64,000 nt of DNA, from positions 251,274,422 through 251,338,421 of the forward strand of contig CM066321.1 in assembly GCA_033807775.1 (NCBI GenBank). Reading direction: 5' to 3'. The position numbers and the translations under genes are program-made. Positions 53,641 to 64,000 of the stretch are shown here, one piece after another (position 1 is the first letter of the stretch; each line of letters opens with the position of its first letter). Under the pieces are notes generated by a model that saw nothing but the letters and a program-made list of their open reading frames with translations, did not search any database and was not told where the DNA came from. This stretch comes from Saussurea involucrata (Eukaryota; Streptophyta; Magnoliopsida; Asterales; Asteraceae).

Positions 53641-55036
53641 ATTATAAATTCGAAATACGGTGGAAGGTATCGTCGTCAAATAGATTATAGCTATAATCTA
53701 TTATATAGTTCCACTTTCAAGTTACGATTCCTTATATAATACATTTGTAGCTTCAGAAACAAGATCGAAACCGATTAATACGTTTCATGTGATAGCCATG
53801 TTATATTATTGATGATGATTCGATGGATTTAGATAATCACCCTGTTTTGTAGCACAAGTCCTTATTGAAAGTCCACATGGTATGTTAAAGATTTAGACCT
53901 CATTTTTTAGCATCCTTTCCATTTGGTTTACAATGAGGATTATGTTACATTCAGAACTTTGTACATCATATACAAAAGTAGATGGATCTTGGAAAATATA
54001 AACCACAATTTACCAGGCTTTGTCTCTATTCAATTGCATAGGTGGAAGACTTTTTCTCAATTTCATTTGTCAAAAAACATACATATGTTATATCTCAGTA
54101 GATCTTATCTGTTATTTAAAATTATTTTCCCCGTGTGGTTAATTGGATTAGTGCAAGAGACCTCAAAGACATATGGGAAAGCTGATAGGAAATTGGCAAA
54201 ATTGTACCTGTTTCAAAATTTCTACATGTTGGTTATCGGATATTTGTATTTCACAAGAATCATAGTTTTTCACCGGAAACAATCATGTTGTAAAATTTGA
54301 TAGATTGGTGATGAAATAGTTGTCCTCATATTATGTTTTGTAGCAAACAAAGAAAAATGATATACAATTAGGTTGATTGTAATTAGTTTGAATTCCATCA
54401 AGTAAGTTGTATTAATGTATTTATTGTTATGATTGTTGAAAACAATAAGAAATGGAGTGGAAAAAGTAATTACCTCTTTCTCTACGTGGCTGCTTTATTT
54501 AAATTGTGCTTTACAACAAAATTTTACATCATGCTGGTATTTTGGTGGCTGGTGTTTTGTTGGTTAACATGCCAACTATAGAAGGTATTTTTACCAAAAA
54601 ACAAGTCTATATTCGTCCAAAAATAGTTTGTTGATATTCAAACCAAAAAGAAGATTGTTTTCTATTTGGCTTGGTTTTACCATGAAAATCAGTAAAGCTC
54701 TAAGTATGGCAATCCTGAATGCATATGCTATCAATATTCTTGCTTACATTTTTACAAAACCTACGGTCCGCCGTATTGTGCGGGTACACAACTAGACCCA
54801 TTTGTTCATTTAAGTTTTATATGGATGAGATATGTGCACGCATGCTTGCATTCTTATACCTTATGGAAAATTTATATTTGTTGTACTATTTAACAAGTAT
54901 ACTTCATGATTTTTTTATTTCTCACTTTAAAGTTTGTAACGGCTTACATTTTGATAAATTGCTTAACCGTGATTACAGTGAATAACTCAGGTTTCAATTT
55001 CTAAAGTATGGTTCGTTTTGTTGTGTATATTATTAG
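53641..55036. other. AT-rich DNA without a supported gene
   Basis: Only short frames without recognisable domains. No TIR or LTR structure is seen. Confidence 0.4.
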
Positions 55037-55138
55037 GCGAGAAGTTTTGAGTACATTGAGGAGGCAGAGTCAAGAGTGGGAGAGGAAGTACAAGAGCTGC
55101 AACAAACAATCCAGAAAACAAAAGACGGACACCCGTAA
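55037..55138 (+). other. Possible terminal exon of an unidentified gene
   Basis: After an acceptor-like TATTATTAG the frame ARSFEYIEEAESRVGEEVQ, then ELQQTIQKTKDGHP and a TAA, is coding-like and helix-forming. I do not recognise the family. The Tekay element begins 50 bp downstream, so it may be in the 3' UTR of this gene. Confidence 0.3.
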
Positions 55139-55188
55139 TTTCCCTCATTGTAACGCGTTCTCTTCTTATTTGAACACCTAGCACCTGC

Positions 55189-56694
55189 TGTAACAGCCCA
55201 AATCCCATATACACAACAACTCACATATGTAGCATAACATTGACATAACAAACGAACATCATATTACAATTACGGTCCCGTAGTCTTTTACAATCAGAAG
55301 AAGTCATTCTACTATAAACTTCATACTAAATACATACATAACATTTAACCATTATAATACAACTGCTAAACATGCCAAATTCTTCAACATATATCCCTTC
55401 TCAAAAGCCATGCCTCGATTACTCTAATTACTTGCCCTTACCCGATCCGCCACCTGGAATACATATTTTAAAACAAAAATGAGGGTTAGACCTTGTGGTC
55501 TAAGTGAGAAAAATCCCTGTTAGTTTACAAACCATTTATATAAACTTCATTCATATAAATCACGCGACACAATCATATATATCTAATCAAACTCACATAT
55601 CATGTACCTTCTCATTCCTCCTGGCCATATTAGTTGGTAGCAAGCGAACTAATAATATACAACGCTGTACAACATCTACAGCCAAGCAACGCTATACGGA
55701 TTCTATAGCCAAACACACCGGTCCTAAGCCCGACCAAAGCATTATAACACATTATAATACTCATGTAAATATAATACCTCAATATATTATAATTCACATA
55801 TCAACACATAATCACCAATTATCACATTCCCAAACCATACATATATGTATTCCAGTTAAAAACGCTTTTTAAAGTAAAACTCACCTGTTTTGTTTATCCA
55901 AACACGCTTTGAAATCTTCTTTCAATTGATTCTATCTTTCACCTCAACTTCAAAGTATCTGAATCAATTTAAAACACATACACCGCTTTACTAGCCAAAC
56001 ATATAAAGCCTACCAGTTCCTGTTCTCAACTGTCCAACACACACTGCACTTAACCCACTACCGGGACTACAGGATACCGGGACTTCTCAGTACCGGGGCA
56101 CCATAATACCGGTACTTGACTCTACCGGGACTCGACAATACCGGTACTCTATATTACCGGGAGTCGATAATACCGGGAGTTCACTACACCGGGACTTACA
56201 CTACCGGGAGTTCACTACACCGGGACTTACACTACCGGAGTCGATAGTACCGGGACTCCCCCGGGAGTCGACTATACCGGGAGTCTAAGAACACAGTCGG
56301 TTTCACCTATCCTAAATTCGAAGAAATCAATACCAATCACTAAAATCGTAACTTCTAAACCGATAGATATCTTATATTACTGATTACATACACAAAATAC
56401 AAAAGAGCTTACCTCAAAATCGAATCCAACTCAATTGATTGATGCTCTAACCGTAGGTTTCGTCCACTGCTTTCTTTTCGCCTCCAGACTCCCGCACACA
56501 CACTCTTTCTATTTTTAGAACAATATGCTACATCTGAATATCTTAAGGTGTATATAAATTCCATATTTACCATTTCAACCTTGAACTTCTCATTAATGAC
56601 CCAAACACTCCTAATCTTATGATTTACCCCAAAATTACCCTAAACATCATATCTTACAGTTAAATTATCTAACGGACTTACCCGGGGTATTACA
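55189..56694 (-). repeat. 3' LTR of the Tekay element (complete)
   Basis: 1506 bp, plus-strand ends TGTAACAGCCC and GGGGTATTACA. It contains an array of TACCGGGACT / TACCGGGAGT motifs (56059-56287, about 17 copies). It is followed by the PPT (plus strand TCTCCCCCTTAAAAG, 56699-56713). Confidence 0.93.
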
Positions 56695-56732
56695 TCATCT
56701 CCCCCTTAAAAGAATTCCGTCCCGGAATTCAG

Positions 56733-59700
56733 TTAAGTAAAAGGATAAGGGTATTTGGCTCTCATTTCCGTCTCTGACTCCCATGTAGCATCCTGACCTC
56801 TATGATGTCTCCACTGAACTTTCACTTGCCTGATTTCTTTATTCCGTAGCACTTTAACTTTACGATCCACTATAGCTTCTGGCTCTTCCACATAATTCAA
56901 TTTTCGTCGACTCGGATATCTGGTAGAGAGACTGCCTGGTCTGGAGTAACCAAACACTTTCGGAAGTTCGATACATGAAACGCATTATGGATTCTGCTCA
57001 ATTCTGGTGGAAGATCTAATCGGTAAGCAACTTCACCGATCCTTTCTGTTATTGCAAATGGTCCAATATACCTAGGGCTAAATTTACCTTGTCGTCCAAA
57101 TCTGATGACTCCTTTCCACGGCGAAACCTTTAACATCACGTAATCCCCAACTTGAAATTCCAATGGCTTTTGGCGTCGGTCAGCATAGCTTTTCTGTCTG
57201 TCTTGAGCCACTTTCAATCGTTCACGGATCTGAGTAACCATATCGGCGGTTAACTGAACTATTTCTGGCCCCGCTAACTGTTTCTCTCCCACTTCGTTCC
57301 AACATAGAGGCGTTCGACATTTCCTACCATATAGTACTTCGAACGGTGCCGCTTGTATGCTGGAATGATAACTGTTGTTGTAAGCGAATTCAATCAATGG
57401 TAAATGCTTATCCCACGATCCCCCAAAATCAAAAATGCAAGCCCGGAGCATATCTTCTAGGGTCTGAATTGTTCGTTCACTCTGCCCATCTGTTTGGGGA
57501 TGATACGCCGTACTTAACTTTATCTGTGTCCCCATTTCCCTTTGAAAACTTCTCCAAAATCTTGAAGTAAAACGACTATCACGATCAGAAATGATAGAGA
57601 TTGGAACTCCATGTCGAGTTACTATTTCGTCAATGTATAACTTAGCCAATCGCTCCATCGAATCGGTTTCCTTTATCGGTAGAAAGTGTGCAGACTTTGT
57701 CAATCTGTCGACGATCACCCAAATAGAATCAAATCCCTTAGGAGTCCTTGGTAGTTTGGTGATGAAATCTGTGGTAATCTGCTCCCATTTCCACATAGGT
57801 ATTTCTAGCCGTTGTAGTTGAACAAACGGCTTTTGGTGTTCGATCTTTACTTTCTTACAAGTATCGCATCTTTCCACATACTGTGCAATCCCTCTTTTTA
57901 TCCCCGGCCACCAATAGAATTGTTTTAAGTCTTTATACATCTTGTTTGTACCTGGGTGAATAGAGAAACGGGATTGATGGGCTTCTTGTAGAACACGATC
58001 ACGTAACCCACCCAAACGAGGTACCCACACTCTGTTTCCCATACACAATAACCCACGATCATCTTTTACTAACAATGCTGACATCCCCGCTAACCGTTCT
58101 GATTTCAGATGTTCATCCTGATATGCCTCCACTTGACACTTCTGCAATTCGTCGAATATGTTGGGTAGGAGTTCAGTTCGTAGCGAAATAACCTTTATTG
58201 TCCCACTCCTTTCTTGATGACTCAATGCATCAGCTACCACATTTGCCTTTCCCGGATGATACAGGATTTCACAGTCGTAATCATTCAGCAATTCTAACCA
58301 TCTTCTTTGTCTCATATTTAGTTCCTTCTGATCAAAGAGATGTTGGAGACTTTTATGATCGGTATAAATCTGACATTTGGACCCATACAGATAATGTCTC
58401 CAAATCTTTAACGCGAAAACGACTGCAGCAAGCTCCATGTCGTGCGTAGGATACTGCCTTTCATGATCCTTTAATTGACGAGAAGCATAAGCAATAACCT
58501 TTCCCCGCTGCATAAGTACACATCCCAAACCCAGTTTTGACGCATCACTATAAACAACAAAATCTTCCGAACCTTCAGGTAGTGATAGAATCGGCGCGCT
58601 GCACAGTTTCTCTTTCAATATCCGGAATGCCTCGTCTTGTTCTGCTTTCCATTCAAACTCCAGGTTCTTCCGGGGCAGCTTAGTCAAAGGCGTTGCGATA
58701 CGAGAGAAGTCTTTTATAATTTTCCGATAGTAGCCGGCTAAACCCAGAAAACTACGTACTTCGGTTGCTGTCTTCGGTGGTTCACACTTTTCAACTGCTT
58801 CCACTTTCATCGGATCAACTTGTATACCTTTCTCAGAAACGACATGCCCCAGAAACTGAACTTCTCGCAACCAGAATTCACATTTAGAGAACTTAGCGTA
58901 TAACTTTTCTTTCTTCAGCAACTCCAGAACCAAACGAAGATGTTGTGCGTGATCCTCTTTGGATCGGGAATAGATAAGGATATCATCAATAAATACAATA
59001 ACGAATTTATCAAGATACGGCTTACATACCCGATTCATTAAATCCATAAAGGCAGCTGGAGCGTTTGTCAGTCCAAACGGCATTACTAAGAATTCGTAGT
59101 GGCCGTACCTTGTACGAAAAGCAGTCTTTAGAACGTCTTCTTCTTTAACTTTCAACTGGTGATAACCGGATCTTAGATCAATCTTGGAGAAATAGCAAGC
59201 TCCAACTAACTGATCGAAGAGGTCATCAATTCGGGGTAACGGATACTTGTTCTTTATCGTGCGCTTATTCAATTCTCGGTAGTCGATACACATTCTCATC
59301 GAACCATCCTTCTTTTTCACAAATAACACTGGTGCTCCCCACGGTGAAGAACTAGGTCTGATGAAGCCTTTATCGGATAGGTCTTGTAATTGTGCCATCA
59401 TCTCTTTCATCTCTGGAGGTGCCAGACGATAAGGTGCACGAGCAATAGGAGTGGCTCCAGGAACTAAGTCGATACCAAATTCCACTTGTCTAACCGGAGG
59501 AAGACTATTCAAGTCTTCAGGGAAAACTTCAGGGAATTCACTAACAATAGGAATATCTTCCATCCTATTCTTTTCAGGCCTACTATCTATCACATAGGCT
59601 AAGTAACTCTGACAACCTTTGCTAACACATTTACGGGCTTTTATCATAGATATTAGGCTAGACTGATGATTCCTACGATCACCATAAATCACTACTGGTC

Positions 59701-59977
59701 CCTTCTCAGGTAATATCACATTTATTAACTTCTTATCACACACTATGTTAGCCTGATTCTCGGCTAACCAGTCCATTCCCACTACGACGTCAAACTCTAT
59801 CAAAGTTATAGGAAACAATTGTATCGGCACTCTACACTCCTCTATATTTATCACACAATCATCAAATACTTCTTTAACTGACACTTGATTATCATTTGCC
59901 GTATCTACTGATAGAGCATGTTCTAGCATTTTAGGTTTCAAACACAGGCAAGCAGCAAATGCAGGAGACACAAACGA
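56733..59977 (-). pseudogene. pol: Tekay pol (PR-RT-RH-INT-chromodomain), broken
   Basis: From the codon after the TGA at 59980-59978. Protease remainder, with VVVGMDWLAEN downstream of the catalytic DSG. RT has MRMCIDYREL and KIDLRSGYHQ, with catalytic VFIDDILIYS (near residue 328 of the 59971-56897 frame). RNase H has VVYSDASKLG and MELAAVVFAL. Integrase has the HHCC motif (EAHQS...HPGTN, CDTCKK) and Asp, Asp, Glu in TTDFITKL, ISDRDSRF and QSERT. A run of four A (minus strand, 56904-56901) where the frame needs five shifts it. The chromodomain (NYVEEPEAIVDRKVK, VQWRHHRGQDATWE) follows in the new frame to a TAA near 56733. The chromodomain would direct insertion to marked chromatin. Confidence 0.92.
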
Positions 59978-61350
59978 TCAGTTTGCACCTGAATCAAATA
60001 ACACCTTAACACGTGTAGAGTTTATTAAAAATGTACCTGTGACCACATCCGGAGTTTCCTCCGCTTCTTTCTCAGTCATTTGAAATGCGCGACCCCTGGT
60101 TACTCGCGATTCCAGTCTTGGTATTACTGGTTTAACAATCGCTGGCCTGCCTGAAGATCCACCTTGCTGTATCCTTCCCCTCGGACAGTCTGACTGAAGG
60201 TGATCTGGTGAATTGCATAAGAAACATAGCCGCGTTACCTTACAATCTTTGATGACGTGTCCGGTCTTCCCACACTTATAACATGCTCGTAAATCACCTC
60301 GGTAATTTCCTTGGTGGACACGATTACACTTCTGACATGGTCTTTCCGCTGGTCGAAACGGCGGACGGTTATCATACCTCTGAAATCGGGACTTATTCGG
60401 ATCGTATTGTGGTCCTTCCCACTTTCTCTTCCCGATACTTTTATCGCCATCATCTCTTCTCATATCTCGTTCAACATTCTCCGCGGCATCAACTGCAGCT
60501 GAAAAGGTATCGGGTCCTTTTGCAGTCACTAGCCTTCTGACCTCTAAATTCAGCCCGAAGATAAACCTTTCCGTCTTCATCGCCTCCGTAGCAACGTAGT
60601 ATTCTGCGAACCGAGACTTTTCCAGGAAGCTAGCGGTGTAGTCTCGAACGGATAAGTTTCCTTGTTGTAAGTTCATAAATTCGCCTTCCAGTTGTTTGAC
60701 GACTGCTTGGGGATAAAATGCGTTCCTGTAGGCTATTACAAATTCTTCCCAAGAGAGGGTAGAATAAACATCAGATCCCTTAGAATGAATAAAGGATTCC
60801 CACCAATACAAAGCATCACCCTTTAACATTGCTATTCCATACAATACTCTATCTTCGTCAGCGCACTTACTCTTCTTGAAGATAGCTTCTATTTCCTTCA
60901 TCCATCTCATTGCTTTCACTGGATCCCTGTCTCCTGAGTAGGTCGGAGGTCTACAGCTTAAAAACATTTTGTAGTCGCACCTCCTTTGTACTGGTACAAC
61001 AGTCGATGTGATTGGCATTTCATCTTCCGGTCCGGGATCCGGTATTCCAGTTTCATTATGACGGTTCCGATCAAACATTGTTTGTATGCTAGCCTGCAAT
61101 CTTCCCATTTCTGCCATTAGATCATCCCTGGTAACAAACTCTGTACCCTGTGGCTGTACTCTGCCTCCGGCTCGACCTCCAGCTCTACCTCCGGTTCTAC
61201 CCCCGACTCTGCCCCCAGTTCTGCCTCCTCTGTCCCCTGTTCCTATCGGCCCCCAGTTCTGCCTCCTCTGTCCCCTGTTCCTATCGGCGGATTCGTGCTA
61301 TTCGGATTTCTTCCTCCTCCTCGATTCGAATTCCGTGTACCGCTTGCCAT
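59978..61350 (-). pseudogene. gag: Tekay gag, broken
   Basis: The likely start is the ATG at 61350-61348 (MASGTRNSNRGGGR, a Gly/Arg-rich N-terminus). A 38-bp tandem duplication (about 61213-61289) shifts the frame and brings a TAG; an internal ATG at 61117 (MAEMGRLQAS) opens the rest. The capsid/retrotrans_gag region (YSGDRDPVKAMRWMKEIE, WEEFVIAYRNAFYP) is followed by two CCHC knuckles (CYKCGKTGHVIKDC, CFLCNSPDHLQSDC). The frame reaches the protease active site (LFDSGAN) and ends in a TGA at 59980-59978. The same frame continues SFVSPAFAAC, so gag-pol was one ORF, cut by a nonsense change (CGA to TGA likely). Confidence 0.9.
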
Positions 61351-61595
61351 TCTGTAGATTTAAACAAGGTTAATATACACATAAGCACATACCCCATATA
61401 ACAAGGTATTCCAGTTCAAACATGTACCTGTAAGATCACAATTACACTGGCCAGGTGTAATATGAAATTACCTTACATGATGTTCCTTCTACCTTTTATA
61501 CTTCATCATCCCAAGGTTCTATAATGATAAGGACATCCTACTTCACATGCAGTTTAAGTCTAGGTACAGATACAAATACCTAAATCCCTTAAACT

Positions 61596-61612
61596 AAGGC
61601 TCTGATATCATT
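61596..61612 (-). promoter_or_regulatory. Primer-binding site of the Tekay element
   Basis: On the minus strand AATGATATCAGAGCC directly follows the LTR end (TGTTACA). It matches the initiator tRNA-Met 3' end with one change from the usual TGGTATCAGAGCC. Confidence 0.85.
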
Positions 61613-63062
61613 TGTAACAGCCCAAATCCCATATACACAACAACTCACATATGTAGCATAACATTGACATAACAAACGGACATCATATTACAATTACGGT
61701 CCCGTAGTCTTTTACAATCAGAAGAAGTCATTCTACTATAAACTTCATACTAAATACATACATAACATTTAACCATTATAATACAACTTCTAAACATGCC
61801 AAATTCTTCAACATATATCCCTTCTCAAAAGCCATGCCTCGATTACTCTAATTACTTGCCCTTACCCGATCCGCCACCTGGAATACATATTTTAAAACAA
61901 AAATGAGGGTTAGACCTTGTGGTCTAAGTGAGAAAAATCCCTGTTAGTTTACAAACCATTTATATAAACTTCATTCATATAAATCACGCGACACAATCAT
62001 GTATATCTAATCAAACTCACATATCATGTACCTTCTCATTCCTCCTGGCCATATTAGTTGGTAGCAAGCGAACTAATAATATACAACGCTGTACAACATC
62101 TACAGCCAAGCAACGCTATACGGATTCTATAGCCAAACACACCGGTCCTAAGCCCGACCAAAGCATTATAACACATTATAATACTCATGTAAATATAATA
62201 CCTCAATATATTATAATTCACATATCAACACATAATCACCAATTATCACATTCCCAAACCATACATATATGTATTCCAGTTAAAAACGCTTTTAAAGTAA
62301 AACTCACCTGTTTTGTTTATCCAAACACGCTTTGAAATCTTCTTTCAGTTGATAATATCTTTCACCCCAACTTCAAAGTATCTGAATCAATTTAAAACAC
62401 ATACACCACTTTACTAGCCAAAGATATAAAGCCTACCAGTTCCTGTTCTCAACTGTCCAACACACACTGCACTTAACCCACTACCGGGACTACAGGATAC
62501 CGGGACTTCTCAGTACCGGGGCACCATAATACCGATACTTGACTCTACCGGGACTCGACAATACCGGTACTCTATATTACCGGGAGTCGATAATACCGGG
62601 AGTTCACTACACCGGGACTTACACTACCGGGAGTTCACTACACCGGGACTTACTCTACCGGAGTCGACAGTACCGGGACTCCCCCGGGAGTCGACTATAC
62701 CGGGAGTCTAAGAACACAGTCGGTTTCACCTATCCTAAATTCGAAGAAATCAATACCAATCACTGAAATCGTAACTTCTAAACCGATAGATATCTTATAT
62801 TACTGATTACATACACAAAATACAAAAGAGCTTACCTCAAAATCGAATCCAACTCAATTGATTGATGCTCTAACCGTAGGTTTCGTCCACTGCTTTCTTT
62901 TCGCCTCCAGACTCCCGCACACACACTCTTTCTATTTTTAGAACAATATGCTACATCTGAATATCTTAAGGTGTATATAAATTTCATATTTACCATTTCA
63001 ACCTTGAACTTCTCATTAATGACCCAAACACTCCTAATCTTATGATTTACCCCAAAATTACC
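61613..63062 (-). repeat. 5' LTR of the Tekay element, outer end missing
   Basis: Matches 55189-56640, including the TACCGGGACT array (62481-62708). It lacks the last 54 bp or so of the plus-strand sequence (the start of U3 in element orientation) and abuts the 5-bp target duplication. Confidence 0.92.
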
Positions 63063-63067
63063 CCTGC

Positions 63068-63170
63068 AAAAACCGATGTCAACAGCTTGATAGATGATAT
63101 GGATAACAGAGAATGACGGGGAGTGGTGATAGGAAGCGTGTTTGGGTAAAAAATTACACCTCACGACCGA
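63068..63170. other. 103-bp flank between two LTRs
   Basis: Unique-looking sequence between the Tekay target duplication and the next LTR start. No gene is seen. Confidence 0.5.
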
Positions 63171-64000
63171 TGTAACGTCCCAAAAATTACAAGAAATTTT
63201 AAAAATTTTTAAAACATACATTTCATTATAAAAATCACCCCAATCTAATAATGTGCAAACCAAGTTGAAACATTTCGTTTACCAAACCATTCAAAAAGTT
63301 ACGCAGCGGAAAATGTTATAAATAAAGTCTAGGGGTTTAGAAGTAAAAATTAAAAAAACATCATCAACGCTCCGCGCTTGTGTGTACCGTCAAACCTGCC
63401 TGCCCCTCGCACCTGAGATCACAACATAAGGGAAAAGGGTAAGCTAAAGCTTAGTGAATTCAAACACACACGTAGGTAGCAACCCGCGTATACCGCCCCT
63501 ACTCGCAAGTAGGCCACATCACTATCACCTTGAATACAGCCACAATCAATTATCATATAAAGACACACCTCGGTCCCACCGAGCAACTAGATAAATTAAT
63601 TATAAGCTCAGTCCCACCGAGCCCCCGGTCCCACCGAGTAAAACAAAATATAACTAAGCTTAGTCCCACTAAGCCCTCGGTCCCACCGAGTAAACAATAC
63701 AAATAAGCTTAGTCCCACCAAGCCCTCGGTCCCACCGAGTGAGCAAAATATAAATATACAAATCGCCAATCATTAACAGTTACCACATACCAATTATCTC
63801 ATGCAACCACATAATTACACGTAACAACCAATAACACAAAAACAACATACATGAAATTCCTAACTACGCGGTGAATGAACTCACCTCAAAAGTGCGTCTA
63901 GCTCGTAATCAAAAGTCCAAGCTCCACAATCCAAACATCACTTCCCAATACCTAAACGAACGTTAACATGCATTAATACGAGACCCGGACCTAAAGACGC
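63171..64000 (-). repeat. Start of another long LTR (truncated by window edge)
   Basis: Starts TGTAACGTCCCAAAAATTAC, like other chromovirus LTRs read from this side. It contains about three repeats of AGCTTAGTCCCACCAAGCCC + TCGGTCCCACCGAGTAA, period about 52-54 bp (63590-63745). No coding region is visible. Orientation is by analogy with the Tekay LTR. Confidence 0.6.

Larger units (their letters stand above)
55189..63062 (-). mobile_element. Tekay-type Ty3/Gypsy chromovirus
   Basis: Minus strand order: LTR 63062-61613, PBS, gag, pol, chromodomain, PPT, LTR 56694-55189. PR-RT-RH-INT order plus a C-terminal chromodomain defines a chromovirus; INT and LTR features fit the Tekay/Del group. LTRs differ at roughly 14 positions over 1450 bp (about 1%), so insertion is recent, yet gag-pol has several breaks. 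The flanks CCTGC (55184-55188 and 63063-63067) are a 5-bp target duplication. Confidence 0.93.

Noticed and set aside
54987..55251. Minus-strand frames with a hydrophobic, signal-peptide-like stretch
   Set aside because: They overlap a more plausible plus-strand exon and cross into the Tekay LTR. No family match is seen.
55504..55872. A 122-residue frame, repeated as 135 residues at 61928-62335, as a conserved gene
   Set aside because: Both lie inside the two Tekay LTRs. They are similar because the LTRs are copies, and the composition is typical of non-coding DNA.

Overview
The window is plant nuclear DNA, most likely from a eudicot. It has AT-rich non-coding DNA, introns with GT..AG borders, a Cassandra element with a 5S-like LTR, Sirevirus-type Copia elements, a Tekay-type chromovirus, an L1-type LINE and a Mutator-like element (MULE) with a Ulp1-like protease. 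Repeat content resembles large Asteraceae-type genomes, but the species cannot be fixed from sequence alone. Only one gene looks like an intact host gene: an intronless SWIM + RING zinc-finger protein at 36562-37302 (-). Two further host-like loci are decayed fragments.

Layout. 1-8678: a minus-strand Sirevirus-like Copia element (gag, pol, env-like ORF running off the left edge, one 965-bp LTR). 8679-33127: a plus-strand, more decayed copy of the same family. Its 5' LTR is cut at 8679 by the minus copy. Its pol is split by a 2.9-kb solo LTR (12669-15570). Its env-like ORF is split by two related non-autonomous elements, A (19723-26875, itself holding the Cassandra element at 25230-25864) and B (26876-30939). 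This copy sits inside the endonuclease domain of a LINE (33128-36150), which lies against a CACTA-like end (36151-36408). The arrangement is a deep insertion nest.

36.4-42.7 kb: the host SWIM/RING gene, AT-rich intergenic DNA with three MITE-like elements, and a decayed gene with a Tify/TPL-binding-like exon. 42908-52600: a 9693-bp MULE with 168-bp terminal inverted repeats and a perfect 9-bp target duplication. It carries a DUF1985-like + Ulp1-like protease gene, a divergent pair of small coiled-coil proteins and a mudrA-type transposase. A 24-bp repeat array between the two coiled-coil genes matches a motif at the inner edge of the right TIR, in front of the transposase gene. This is the most unusual system in the window.

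52.6-55.2 kb: AT-rich DNA with a BAG-domain gene fragment and one possible terminal exon. 55189-63062: a minus-strand Tekay-type Gypsy element with about 1% LTR divergence and several inactivating lesions. 63171-64000: the start of another large LTR.

The genes here do not form a host pathway. They are modules of transposition: Gag/PR/INT/RT/RH for the LTR elements, endonuclease/RT for the LINE, and transposase, protease and accessory proteins for the MULE. Recurrent themes are internal promoters, splice-like signals and short motif arrays in element leaders and LTRs.
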